Shown piece by piece: positions 1-8,688 of a stretch of DNA of 64,000 nt. Every line of letters begins with the position of its first letter. The stretch's first letter is position 1. The DNA is from Sulfitobacter sp. OXR-159 (lineage in GTDB: Bacteria; Pseudomonadota; Alphaproteobacteria; Rhodobacterales; Rhodobacteraceae), in NCBI RefSeq assembly GCF_034377145.1, contig NZ_CP139712.1:25081-89080 (forward strand), in the 5' to 3' direction. A program made the translations under genes and the position numbers. The notes beneath the pieces were generated by a model. The model was not told where the DNA came from and made no database searches. It saw only the letters and a list, made by a program, of their open reading frames with translations.

Positions 1-302
1 GAACTGTTCGTCACCGGAGCGTCCTCGAAGGAAGGCTGTTTCACGGCTGGCGCGTGCTCAGCGGCGAGGCGAACCTCGAGGGACGCCATCTCGCGCTGAA
101 GCTGCTGCCGTTCGGCATCCAGATTGGCTAGACGCGCTCGAACCCGCGCCATTTCCGCCTCGATGTTGCTCTTTTCTGCCACCGCGGTTTCCACCCAATC
201 CTTTCCGTCCCGTCCAGCATAAAGCGGGAAAGCGGCTCGCGTAAGCAGGCTTTCCCGATCGTCAGCACGGCCGCCGAGCGGAGAGTTGGAGGGGGAGTTC
301 AT
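1..302 (-). CDS. N-terminal part of an unidentified protein with a coiled coil (runs off the window)
   Basis: The frame is open from an ATG at 302 to the window edge, about 100 codons. After a Ser/Pro-rich start it contains a heptad-like stretch (residues 45-85, rich in E, R, A, L) that predicts a coiled coil. Leading coiled coils of this kind precede the primase/helicase of TOTE-type conflict proteins and some transposases, but no diagnostic domain falls inside the window, so the family is not established. Its start lies 36 bases from the following rightward reading frame, close to the point where the helicase remnant to the right loses its 5' part. Confidence 0.4.
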   Translation of the reverse strand, partial: MNSPSNSPLGGRADDRESLLTRAAFPLYAGRDGKDWVETAVAEKSNIEAEMARVRARLANLDAERQQLQREMASLEVRLAAEHAPAVKQPSFEDAPVTNS

Positions 303-338
303 GGGGGATGTCCTTCTGCGGTTGAGAGCAGAGGCATC

Positions 339-2210
339 ATGATTATCCAAAGTGGAAACCCGAAAATGAATCAGCAGAACAACAGGTTGAAATCCCGAAC
401 TCCGCATAACGGTGACGCGGCATATTATGTTCTGGGCTACCTCGAACAGGCCTTCCCGATCCATGCGCAAAAGCTGGTCGAGATCGACGGCAACATGGTG
501 GCCGAGCCGTTGCGCGATGAGACTGGCGCGCTGGTCGTCTCGCGCGAGGCGCTCGCTTTGCGTGACGCGGCCATGATGGAGTTGATGACGCTGGCGCCGA
601 TCCCCTCGGCCCTCGATCAAATCCTCTGGGCCTTTGGCGACGAGGCTGTCGCGGAGGTCACGGGCCGTTCGATCCGGCCACTCAAGGCCGAAGATGGCCA
701 TCTCTTCATCGAGAAGCGCGCCGCCAGCAGCAATTCCTCCGAGACCCAAGCCTTCATGGACGGCGAAAAGGATATCCTGATCTTCTCCGATGCGGGCGGC
801 ACGGGCCGATCTTACCATGCGGCCCAAACGGCGAAGAACCAGAAACGGCGGCGGCACTACCTGCTGGAGCCCGGCTGGCGCGCCGATGCGGCCATCCAGG
901 GGCTCGGCCGCACGCATCGCTCTGCCCAGGTCAGCGCGCCCTTCTTCCGGGTCTGCACCTCGGATGTGCATGGTGAGAAACGCTTCACCTCAACTATAGC
1001 CAAACGCCTCGACCAGCTGGGGGCCTTGACGAAGGGTCAGCGCGAGACCGGCTCGCAGGGCATGTTCCGGGAGGAGGACAATCTCGAAAGTCCGATCGCG
1101 CGGGCGGCGCTGCGTGGGTATTTCGCCGATCTTGCCGCCGGGCGCGCTGAGGCGATGAGCTACGAGAACTTCACCGACTGGACCGCCCTGCGGCTGATCG
1201 ACAAGGACGGTGTGCTTCTCGAGGAGCTTCCCCCGATCCAGCGGTTTCTGAACCGGGTGCTTGCCCTTCCCATCCACATGCAGAACGCGCTCTTTGCCGA
1301 GTTCATGCGCCGGATCGCTGATCAGACTGAACGGGCGCGCGCGGCGGGCACGCTCGATCTCGGCGTGGAAACCCTGCGCGGCGAAAGGATCGAGCAGGTC
1401 TCCACGGAGGATCTCTGGACCTGCCCGAAATCCGGCGCCGTGACGCGGATCATCGGACTTGAGGTGACGGACCCAGTGTATGTCCTGGGCGCCGAAGCGG
1501 CCATATCGCGCAATCCCGACAAGCTGCCGATGGTCAATCGCGCCTCCGGTCGCGCGGCGCTGATCTCGGCGCGCCCCATGCAGATGTACGATGAGGATAT
1601 TGTCACGCTGATGCGCAAGGCGGTGCGGCCAAACGGGTCGAACTACTTGGAGGAGACGCGGTTCGTCTCTTCGGCCTGGGAAGACATCGGAAGGCCCGAG
1701 TTTGCAGGGCTTTGGGATGACGAGGCTGCGTCCCTGCCAAAAACCACCACGACCAAGCTCTACCTGCTGACCGGGCTGCTGCTGCCGATCTGGAAGGATA
1801 TTCCGACTACGAATGAGCGCATCTACCGCGTCACGCCGGACGGGGCGACCGCCATGATCGGGCGCACGCTGAGCGAGGAAGGGGCAGCCGCGTTGCGCGC
1901 CCGCTTCCTCGTTTCCAACCCGCAAACACCGCAGGAGATGTTAACCGCCGCCCTCGGCACCACCGCGCCTGTCGATCTGGGCCGCGGTCTCACCCTGACC
2001 CGTCGCCGTGTCGCAGGCGAGATGCGCCTTGAGTTGTGCGGCGTAGACAGGGGCATGATTGAAGGTCTCAAGGCCATGGGCTGCTTTACTGAGATCATCG
2101 CCTTCCAGCTGCGGGTGTTCCTGCCGCATGGGGACGGGATCGACACGGGAAGCATTCTGGCCCGGATCGTGGGGCAGCGAGCCGCAAGAGCGGCAGAACA
2201 AGCCGCCTGA
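339..2210 (+). pseudogene. C-terminal part of a strawberry-notch-type helicase, 5'-truncated
   Basis: The 623-codon frame matches the C-terminal half of bacterial strawberry-notch proteins, large SF2 helicases (often with a methylase domain) carried by plasmids and ICEs. Visible marks are a FSDAGGTGRSYHA stretch (about residues 149-161) and helicase motif VI-like AAIQGLGRTHRS (about 184-195). Full-length members exceed 1,300 residues; the Walker A/B lobe and any methylase domain are absent. The first 25 codons do not resemble the family, so homology seems to begin near base 410 and the ATG at 339 is fortuitous. I read it as a 5'-deleted remnant left when the DNA at 1-400 arrived. Confidence 0.75.
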
Positions 2211-2331
2211 AAAGTCAAAGCGGGCTTCCGGTCGGGCGTCGCGGATCTGGATTTCACCGGTCTGCGCTTTCGGGGCGCGGGCAGACCAATGCCACGCTCA
2301 GCCCCCCAACTTCAGATGAGAGGACAGACCC

Positions 2332-2718
2332 ATGACCAATCCCCAGATCGACTATGCCGCAATGGCGGCTCAGTGGCGCGCAGAGCGTGAAACCACCTTG
2401 AAGGCATCCCGCACGGAGCTGCTCGCGCAACTACGTGCGCTTGGCATCAGCGGGGTCACTGCCGAATACGAAGGCTATGGCGACTCCGGCAATGTCGAGG
2501 ATGTGACGGTGCAGCCTGCAGAGGTCCAACTGCCTGAGCCGCTTGCCACAGAGGTTGGCGACTTCGCCTGGTCGCTCGCCTATCACCATCACCCGGGGTT
2601 CGAAAACAACGAGGGCGGCTATGGCACGCTGACCTGGGACATAGCACTAGACAGCATCATCCTCGATCACGCGGACCGCTATGTCGAATGCTCGCACAGC
2701 TATGACGAGGGGCTTTGA
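2332..2718 (+). CDS. DUF6878 family protein
   Basis: This 128-residue acidic soluble protein has an N-terminal helix (AMAAQWRAERETTL), a GVTAEYEGYGDSG motif and a C-terminal region ending WDIALDSIILDHADRYVE, which match the DUF6878 family found next to strawberry-notch genes on alphaproteobacterial plasmids. No catalytic residues are known and no function is assigned. It starts about 120 bases after the helicase remnant and ends one base before the next start codon, so the two are surely co-transcribed. Confidence 0.7.
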   Translation: MTNPQIDYAAMAAQWRAERETTLKASRTELLAQLRALGISGVTAEYEGYGDSGNVEDVTVQPAEVQLPEPLATEVGDFAWSLAYHHHPGFENNEGGYGTLTWDIALDSIILDHADRYVECSHSYDEGL

Positions 2719-2719
2719 G

Positions 2720-3181
2720 ATGGCCCATCCGCTTCATCATGCTGAAAGCTCTGCCCGGAAATTCGGCGGGGTGCCGTCTGACTATCAGTCTGTGCACGAT
2801 TGGTTCGATGCCTCGAAAGAGCACCTCGCGCTCTTCACGCACCGCGCCATGCGTCACCATGCGCAAGGCCTGTTCGAGGCCGAACGGGTTTTTGGCCTGA
2901 CACTGACCAATAGTGCGGGCCGCGACATCCCCGTGCGCTGGATCGGCGAGCAGCATATCCGTGAAGACTGCCAGGGCCGCATCCCGAGCATGGCGGACTG
3001 GCTGCGACGGATACAGCCTGAGCCATGGATGGCCAATGGCCACATCGACCGGCATTCCGGCGATGAGCCCTGCGGCGACCCAAGGGTTGCCTGGGCCTCC
3101 GAGGTCGCCGCCGGAAGAACGGTTCTTGGCCTGAAGGATTGGATGGCGGCGCGCGCGACGCAAGCCACGCAAGGTGCCTGA
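2720..3181 (+). CDS. DUF6915 family protein
   Basis: The 153-residue protein carries signatures I associate with DUF6915: HHAESSARKFGG at the N-terminus, HDWFDASK, the AMRHHAQG stretch and RWIGEQHIREDC-GRIPSMADW in the middle. The ATG at 2720 is chosen because family members start MAHP-HHA; a longer in-frame ATG at 2681 would overlap the upstream gene. Function is unknown. The many histidines are conserved in the family and could bind metal, which is inference. Confidence 0.7.
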   Translation: MAHPLHHAESSARKFGGVPSDYQSVHDWFDASKEHLALFTHRAMRHHAQGLFEAERVFGLTLTNSAGRDIPVRWIGEQHIREDCQGRIPSMADWLRRIQPEPWMANGHIDRHSGDEPCGDPRVAWASEVAAGRTVLGLKDWMAARATQATQGA

Positions 3182-3281
3182 CAGCTCTCGGCCGTTGGCC
3201 AAACAAATGCTGCATGGAAGCCCAGTTGGACGACCGGGCTTCTTGCGTCGTTTCCCCACCATTCTTCTTGAGGAGGTTCGC

Positions 3282-3584
3282 ATGAAACTCGATGAAATCA
3301 AGGCGGCCGTTGATGCCGGCCAGACCTTGCATTGGGCGAATACCGGCTACGTTGTCCACAAGGACCGGCTCGGTCAGTACCTCATCACCTATGTGCCGAA
3401 TGGTAGCTGCATCGGTCTGACCGACCGGGGCGGGCACCGGTTGAACGGAAAAGAAACGGAGTTCTTCGTCGCGCAATCGAAGGACGCCGCAGAAAATCCG
3501 GGCAACCAATCAAGACCAGACGGGCAGGGGAGGAGCGTAGCACCCGGAGGCGCGGGGGCATTCCCACTCGGACGGCAGCTTTGA
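3282..3584 (+). CDS. Small conserved plasmid protein of unknown function
   Basis: A strong Shine-Dalgarno (GAGGAGG at 3270-3276) precedes the ATG. The first 65 residues form a compact, probably beta-rich unit (GYVVHKDRLGQYLITYVPNGSCIGLT) like small hypothetical proteins near DUF736 genes. The last 35 residues are low-complexity and Gly/Pro-rich, and may be a read-through extension after loss of the original stop. No function can be proposed. Confidence 0.55.
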   Translation: MKLDEIKAAVDAGQTLHWANTGYVVHKDRLGQYLITYVPNGSCIGLTDRGGHRLNGKETEFFVAQSKDAAENPGNQSRPDGQGRSVAPGGAGAFPLGRQL

Positions 3585-3708
3585 CCCGTGGGCGGGGCTG
3601 AAAGGAAAGCAGGCTTTCTGATTTGTGATCCCTCAAGGGGTCGAGAAAGCAATCCCGGATGCGTTGGCAAAAACGTCAGGCACCGGCCAATCCAAAAGGA
3701 ACCATCCC

Positions 3709-4437
3709 ATGTTCGCAGGAACCCTCACCCGCAATGTCGAGACCGAAGCCGCTCAGTACACCGGCATGATCCACTCGAGGCGCTTTGACATCGCCATCCA
3801 GTTGGAGGCGCGGGCCAAGATGTCTGAACGCAGCCCGGATTTTGACGTGACGGCAGTCAACAAATCAGGCCGCAAGGTGCGCATCGGCACGGCCTGGAAC
3901 GAGACCGGCAATACCAGCGGCAACCCCTACATCTCGATGCAGATCGATGTCGGCTTGGGTCCGTTCCGGGTCAACGCGGTGCAGACGAAAGAGGCGCGCG
4001 CGGCCCAAAGCGGCGAATTTGAGATCATCCCGCTGGTCTCGAACGGCCTGATGAAATCCGGCTCGATCTCGGGCGAGCTCACCGCCATGGACGCCGACAA
4101 CGCCTTCACCGGCTACATCGCCAACATGATGTTCGATCTGGAGTTCATGCTGATCGAGAACAGCTACAAATCCGAGGAGACCCACCCCGATTACCGGATC
4201 GAGGTCAGCTCGCCCCGGGGTAAACCAATCCGCGTCGGCTCGGCGTGGATGGCCAAAAGCAGCCGCACGGGCAATGACTACCTGTCGCTGCTGATCAACA
4301 CGCCCGATGGCGACCTGCGCGTGAACGCCGTGCAGAACGAAGAACAGCGCGGTGGGCAGACCTTCTCGATCATCCCGTTCATCGACAGCAGTGAGCAGCC
4401 GCAGGACGCGGGTGCTGGGCTCTCGCTGGTCGCGTGA
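3709..4437 (+). CDS. Tandem DUF736 protein
   Basis: The 242-residue product contains two DUF736 repeats, at about residues 40-100 (FDVTAVNKSGRKVRIGTAWNETGNTSG) and 155-225 (YRIEVSSPRGKPIRVGSAWMAKSSRTG), each with the alternating beta pattern and a VNAVQ strand. DUF736 proteins are usually single-domain and ride on plasmids and ICEs of Rhizobiales and Rhodobacterales with no proven role. The ATG at 3709 is preferred because it starts MFAGTLTRN. A hairpin terminator follows 34 bases after the stop. Confidence 0.75.
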   Translation: MFAGTLTRNVETEAAQYTGMIHSRRFDIAIQLEARAKMSERSPDFDVTAVNKSGRKVRIGTAWNETGNTSGNPYISMQIDVGLGPFRVNAVQTKEARAAQSGEFEIIPLVSNGLMKSGSISGELTAMDADNAFTGYIANMMFDLEFMLIENSYKSEETHPDYRIEVSSPRGKPIRVGSAWMAKSSRTGNDYLSLLINTPDGDLRVNAVQNEEQRGGQTFSIIPFIDSSEQPQDAGAGLSLVA

Positions 4438-4470
4438 TTAGCGTTTGAGACTGAACGAGCTAAACCGATA

Positions 4471-4501
4471 GGGGAGTCGTGGTGACACGGTTCCCCTTTT
4501 T
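4471..4501 (+). terminator. Rho-independent terminator after the DUF736 gene
   Basis: GGGGA pairs with TCCCC, an inner CGTG pairs with CACG around a GTGA loop, and a run of five T follows directly. It closes the rightward backbone operon. The rest of 4502-4669 shows no feature I can support. Confidence 0.75.
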
Positions 4502-4669
4502 CTGTGCTGACAGGGTGTAGATACGCACTTGAGTTTGTTGAGTACCGAACCGACCTACTGTGGTTCTCAGGATCATGCGCCGCCGTTGCCTCACGTCTAA
4601 AACGACCATCCGCCACAGTCACTCGGTTCCAACCTGGTTCACATCATACAATGAGGATAACAGCGGATT

Positions 4670-5146
4670 TTAACGTTGTCGTTGAAGGCTGCGGCGCAAC
4701 GCACGGTTGCCCTCGTTTGGGTCATCCTCTCCAGGGTGTTTTCCCCCGCCCTTCCAGTCGTCCGACACGAGCCATTCCTCGAAATAGATCAGCCAGAGGT
4801 GGGTCCAGGGGATGATGGTGAGGTCCAAACGTTTGCTGGCGTCCCATTGTCCGGTCCCGGGCAGATAGAGACAGAGCCGATCCGGGTCATGGTAGATATG
4901 CGGCAGGTCGCGTTCACCGGCGAGCAACCTCAGGGCAGGATCTACGACACGAACATCCGGCGTCCCGTCCCTTTCGAGGACAAGGGTGACCTGGTACGTC
5001 CGGGAAAGCGGCGTAGGTTGTGCGTGAAAATGCCATTCCAACCGGCGCGGACCGAGCACCCCCTCGCCGGCTACTGTCTTGGACTTCCGCAGGAACAGGT
5101 ACTGCTGGGGCAGTGTCAGCGGGTTTCTTGTGGTCGAGCCCGCCAT
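4670..5146 (-). CDS. CBASS-associated stand-alone E2-like protein
   Basis: The 158-residue protein has the layout of bacterial E2 (UBC-fold) proteins of short type II CBASS: a beta-rich N-terminus, LPHIYHDPDRLCLYLP with His83 and the presumptive catalytic Cys92, then IIPWTHLWLIYFEEWL (about 107-122) and WKGGGKHP. Known E2-only CBASS proteins join the C-terminus of the CD-NTase to a target and prime nucleotide synthesis. It lies 5 bases after the CD-NTase stop on the same strand. No E1 domain and no JAB protease gene is present, which defines the short form. Assignment rests on motifs and context. Confidence 0.75.
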   Translation of the reverse strand: MAGSTTRNPLTLPQQYLFLRKSKTVAGEGVLGPRRLEWHFHAQPTPLSRTYQVTLVLERDGTPDVRVVDPALRLLAGERDLPHIYHDPDRLCLYLPGTGQWDASKRLDLTIIPWTHLWLIYFEEWLVSDDWKGGGKHPGEDDPNEGNRALRRSLQRQR

Positions 5147-5151
5147 CGCGC

Positions 5152-6351
5152 CTAGTCCCCGAAAAACTCGTTCTTGGGAACGGGCGTCGAAGCGGCCGAT
5201 TGTTGGGTGGTGAGGCCAACACCCGCACCAAGCACGAGAGCGCCCGTCTTCCGCCCCTCGTTCAGCGCGTCCATCCGCCGGTTCATTGTTCGGGCAACAA
5301 GTTTGTCACCCAGGCTGTCCTTCATGGAGCCGACAATGGCGTCTAGGCCGACGAGGTCACGAAGGGACTCAAAATCCGCAAGCGCCTTGCTATGCCATTT
5401 GTAGAAGGCTTCGACCCGCGCGGGTTCTTCATTCCATCGCTCGGCAAAATTCTCGCCGTTGGTGGTCTCGTTCAAGACCGCGTAGATCTGGCGGCCATTT
5501 ACCAGAGGCCGCTCGATGAAGACCGGCATCAGGCGGATCGTGTCGATCAGCACCTCGAGTTCGTCGGCGAAAACATGACGCCTGACACACATCTCGTAGG
5601 ATCGCATGGCCAGGGTTGTGATGATGATCGAGATCGGCGCGATCTCCTCCTGAACATGCAGGAATTCCAGATCCCGGTGACGCTTCAGGAGCTGCACGGT
5701 CCGCCGCAGAATGCCCTTGACGGACTGACGTACCGGGAAAGGTTCTGTCGTCGCCGCATCGCGCTGTGCCGCGATGATCGACTGCGTCATCCTCGGGACC
5801 AGGGCCGCCCTTTCGTCGAATAGGGCTCGATAGGCCCGAGGATTTGTAGCATGCCAGTCCCGTAGCTTGCGATCGGGCACCAGCTCACCGCCGTTCATGC
5901 AGTTCGGATTGGCAATGGTCGGGGAGATGTCGAGGTGAAAGTCACCGGCGTAGTTCAGGCGCCAGCAGCGCTTCTTTTCTTCCAGGATCGACGCGTAATA
6001 GGCGTGTTCGCGCAGGCGCTGGCCGATCGCAGCCTTTAGGCGTGCCGGTGCGATTTCTGGGCCGAGGCCAAGGATAAAACTGATCAGGTCGACATCGAAC
6101 TCGTCGCGTCCGATCGGTTTGATCGAGGTCCCTAGTGCGCCAGAGCCGTGCAGGTAGACATGGAGGGAAGCAAGCATCGGGTCGCTCGATCCGGCCAACC
6201 AATCCGCGACCGCCTCGTAGCTGGTTCGGGCTTTCTCGAACTGGGTTTGGGTCCATTCCAGCTCCTGGCAGATTTCTTCGAGGATCGTGAAGACCTGCGC
6301 CCGCCGCTGAATGGCGGTATCGGTGAGGGTGTGCGAGAAGATCTGGTTCAT
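5152..6351 (-). CDS. CD-NTase (cGAS/DncV-like nucleotidyltransferase) of CBASS
   Basis: The 399-residue protein has the polymerase-beta-like core: helix-turn HGSGALGTS (residues 68-76), the Asp86-x-Asp88 pair in EFDVDL, and third acid Asp141 in FHLDISP. Such enzymes make cyclic di- or trinucleotides on phage infection. With a patatin effector, 3'3'-cGAMP is the usual product, but the base choice cannot be read here. Its ATG overlaps the effector stop by 4 bases. The C-terminus ends in a flexible Ser/Thr/Pro tail closing FFGD, the end an E2 would act on. Clade is not assigned. Confidence 0.9.
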   Translation of the reverse strand: MNQIFSHTLTDTAIQRRAQVFTILEEICQELEWTQTQFEKARTSYEAVADWLAGSSDPMLASLHVYLHGSGALGTSIKPIGRDEFDVDLISFILGLGPEIAPARLKAAIGQRLREHAYYASILEEKKRCWRLNYAGDFHLDISPTIANPNCMNGGELVPDRKLRDWHATNPRAYRALFDERAALVPRMTQSIIAAQRDAATTEPFPVRQSVKGILRRTVQLLKRHRDLEFLHVQEEIAPISIIITTLAMRSYEMCVRRHVFADELEVLIDTIRLMPVFIERPLVNGRQIYAVLNETTNGENFAERWNEEPARVEAFYKWHSKALADFESLRDLVGLDAIVGSMKDSLGDKLVARTMNRRMDALNEGRKTGALVLGAGVGLTTQQSAASTPVPKNEFFGD

Positions 6352-7334
6352 GCCGCGTTCCGTTCGAGTTGATGCATGGGCACGAACGGCTCGGCAGGTT
6401 GCTGGAAGAAGATGGGGGTCAGGGTGGGGCTCGCGTGCCGGGCGCTCGAAGCGCCAAGCCCCTTGAGCCTCTGGATCTTGGTGGTGTCGTCGAGGGAAAA
6501 GAAACCGTCCGGCACGCTCGGCGAGTACCGGTGAACAGCCGTCCGGTCATGCGGATCACCTGTCAGATGACGGGCAATGCCGAGCGCACCGCGAGACTGA
6601 CCGTCCATGAGAAGGCTGAGAGCCTTCAACCCGAGGCCGGCTTTTCCGGGGGATTCAGGCAGCATGTAGACCTCGTCGACGCAGCCGAGGCTCAGGATGT
6701 GCAATTCCTGCGAAGACCAGCCGAGCATCGAAATCGCTTCGACGGTCGCGACGCCTACCGGATTGTTGCACCAAGTGCCGCCATCGAGAAGCCCGACATC
6801 ATCCACCGTCTTGTGACGCGCGAAATAGGTTGGAGCGGCCGACGTCGCCATCGCGGCGTCGAGGGCCGGCTTCCGGTAATCCTTTGTGAGCCGCGGATGA
6901 TGCGACGTCTTGTAGATGTAGACGCTGCGCTGGTCGGCATCCCAGGCCGGGATCAGCAGCCGGGTCTCCGCTTCGCCGATGAGCTTGTCGCCAAGGACGG
7001 CGTGGAGCTCGTCCCTAAGCGTCGATGCCTCGTGCTTCGGCTTGACCAAGTGACGGAAGGCCGCACGCGCATCCCGGGCCTTTTGCCCGAGCCAGCTCTT
7101 GTCTCCCGCTTGCCCGAAGATCGTCGGCCCGCGATTTTCGTAGAGTTCGAGGAGGGTCTTGGCCTTGATGCCGAGGGCTAGGCCGATCGCGAGAATACCC
7201 CCGGTTGACGTTCCCGCAATCAGGTCAAAGTAGCGGCCAATCGGTTCGTCCAGGTCTTCTTCCAAACCCGCCAGAAAGGCCGCCGGTTGGGTGCCTTTGA
7301 TGCCGCCACCATCGATGCTTAGGATACGTCTCAT
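6348..7334 (-). CDS. capV: CapV-like patatin phospholipase, CBASS effector
   Basis: The 328-residue patatin domain shows the oxyanion loop DGGGIKG (8-14), nucleophile Ser43 in GTSTGG and catalytic Asp184 in LDGGTW, a complete Ser-Asp dyad. CapV proteins are switched on by the cyclic nucleotide and hydrolyse membrane phospholipids, killing the infected cell. It is first of the three recognised CBASS genes. Its ATG overlaps the TGA of a 35-codon ORF, implying translational coupling. I see no membrane segment, as expected for a soluble CapV. Confidence 0.9.
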   Translation of the reverse strand: MRRILSIDGGGIKGTQPAAFLAGLEEDLDEPIGRYFDLIAGTSTGGILAIGLALGIKAKTLLELYENRGPTIFGQAGDKSWLGQKARDARAAFRHLVKPKHEASTLRDELHAVLGDKLIGEAETRLLIPAWDADQRSVYIYKTSHHPRLTKDYRKPALDAAMATSAAPTYFARHKTVDDVGLLDGGTWCNNPVGVATVEAISMLGWSSQELHILSLGCVDEVYMLPESPGKAGLGLKALSLLMDGQSRGALGIARHLTGDPHDRTAVHRYSPSVPDGFFSLDDTTKIQRLKGLGASSARHASPTLTPIFFQQPAEPFVPMHQLERNAA

Positions 7335-7438
7335 GATGCACCTCGCTCTTCGAGGGTTGGCTCAGCCAGCCCACCATCAGGCAGTACGACGATGCTCTGA
7401 AACCTTGGTGTCAGCTCGCCCGTAAACGGTATCTTCAT
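7331..7438 (-). CDS. 35-residue ORF translationally coupled to capV
   Basis: An ATG at 7438 opens 35 codons beginning MKIPFTGELTPRF and ending EERGAS, with the TGA overlapping the capV ATG as ATGA. The upstream GAGAAAG could serve as ribosome-binding site. The product is soluble, with a hydrophobic strand (SIVVLP) in the middle and an acidic C-terminal part. I do not recognise it. It may be a leader controlling capV translation or a real small CBASS component. Confidence 0.5.
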   Translation of the reverse strand: MKIPFTGELTPRFQSIVVLPDGGLAEPTLEERGAS

Positions 7439-7490
7439 GGCTGCTTTCTCGTTTCTTTGCCTGTTGAGCGTTTCTTGGCGTGACTTGAAG

Positions 7491-7600
7491 GTTTACAAAT
7501 TTGCCTTCCGTTTGGCCTCATGTTACAAAATAGGGACAAAAGGCCGCGCTTTAAAGCGTTGTAGTTTACAAAAAATCAATCATATGGGTGAAATGTAAAC
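7491..7600. promoter_or_regulatory. Divergent control region of CBASS and the HTH-ImmA gene
   Basis: Four copies of a GTTTACA-like word occur: GTTTACA at 7491 and 7564, GTTACA at 7522 and the inverted TGTAAAC at 7594. A perfect 12-bp palindrome CGCTTTAAAGCG sits at 7547-7558. The last pair forms an inverted repeat just before the HTH gene's ribosome-binding site (GGAGG at about 7610), as expected for autorepression by an XRE-type protein. That the same protein also controls the CBASS operon is inference. Confidence 0.5.
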
Positions 7601-7619
7601 CACCCACTGGGAGGACGCT

Positions 7620-8681
7620 ATGATTGGCAAGAGACTCAGAGGAGCCCGGGCGGCATCTGGCCTTTCGCTCCGTGCACTTTCCGATGCCATGGAGAACAAG
7701 GTGTCCGCTCAAGCCATAGGCAAGTACGAGCGCAATGAAGACATGCCCGGATCGGGCGTGCTGCTGAGTCTTGCCCGAGCACTCGAGGTCTCTGTGGATT
7801 TCCTACTGAGCGATGACGAGCTTGAGTTGGAGGGCGTAGAGTTTCGCAAGTCAGCCAGCTCGTCGGCCAAGGAGATCGCGACGATCGAAGCCAAGACGCT
7901 CAATATGGTTGAAAAGTACCTGGCTGTCGAAAGCTTGCTGAATCTTTCGAGCCAGGAGTGGGATGCCCCGCACGAAGCGCCCTACTGGGTGACCGATGTT
8001 CGTGATGCCGAGGACGCGGCTCGAAACATGCGTGCCTCTTGGCAGCTTGGTCATGACCCGATTCCAATGCTTGCCGAACTCCTCGAGGAGCACGGGATCA
8101 AGGTGTTGTCTCTGGACGTTGATCGGATCGATGGCCTTGCGGCCAAAGTCCGTCGAAAAGAGCATCACTCCGCGCGGGTGATCATGATCAAGAAGAAGAC
8201 CTGGTCTGAACGGAAGCGCTTCAGTTTAGCTCACGAACTGGGCCACATGGTTCTTAAGGTCGCCGAAGGGTGCGATTCAGAACGCGCCGCAAATCGATTT
8301 GCTGGTGCGTTCCTCGTTCCGGCAGAAGTGCTACGGCAGGAGATTGGTGCCCGCAGAACGGACATAAGCATTGGTGAGCTCATTAGTCTGAAGGATCGGT
8401 TTGGCGTCAGCATTCAAGCGCTGACGTATCGATGCAAGGATTTGGAGATCATCAACCAGGCAACATTTGCGCGCCTTTTCAAGGTCTATAAGCAACGAGG
8501 TTGGCGGGATGAGCCGTTCGAGGAGCCGAATTCCATTCCTTGGGAACGAGAAGAACCGGACCGCTTTCAAAGGTTGTGCTTTCGTGCCCTCTCCGAGGGG
8601 TTGATTGGGTTGTCTCGTGCGGCTGAGCTTCTCGAAATACGAGTAAAAGAACTGGAAGAACGTTTGGACCACATGGCATAG
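7620..8681 (+). CDS. XRE-family HTH fused to ImmA/IrrE metallopeptidase
   Basis: Residues 1-65 are a Cro/C1-type helix-turn-helix (IGKRLRGARAASGLSLRALS). Residues about 140-260 are an ImmA/IrrE zinc peptidase with intact HELGH (His205, Glu206, His209) and a downstream ERAANRFAGAFLVP. The C-terminal 90 residues are helical. Established CBASS regulators CapH (HTH) and CapP (ImmA-like protease) are separate proteins; here both functions lie on one chain transcribed away from the CBASS operon. It could equally be the antitoxin-like partner of the PIN gene starting 8 bases downstream, a pairing common for this fusion family. Confidence 0.85.
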   Translation: MIGKRLRGARAASGLSLRALSDAMENKVSAQAIGKYERNEDMPGSGVLLSLARALEVSVDFLLSDDELELEGVEFRKSASSSAKEIATIEAKTLNMVEKYLAVESLLNLSSQEWDAPHEAPYWVTDVRDAEDAARNMRASWQLGHDPIPMLAELLEEHGIKVLSLDVDRIDGLAAKVRRKEHHSARVIMIKKKTWSERKRFSLAHELGHMVLKVAEGCDSERAANRFAGAFLVPAEVLRQEIGARRTDISIGELISLKDRFGVSIQALTYRCKDLEIINQATFARLFKVYKQRGWRDEPFEEPNSIPWEREEPDRFQRLCFRALSEGLIGLSRAAELLEIRVKELEERLDHMA

Positions 8682-8688
8682 TCGCTGT

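Noticed and set aside
990..1925. Long open frame of 311 codons opposite the helicase remnant
   Set aside because: It mirrors the GC-rich third positions of the gene on the other strand, has an Arg/Gly/Pro-rich composition and no family resemblance.
4502..4669. Search for a tRNA or element end behind the terminator
   Set aside because: No cloverleaf, no inverted repeat and no homology to a known end was seen.
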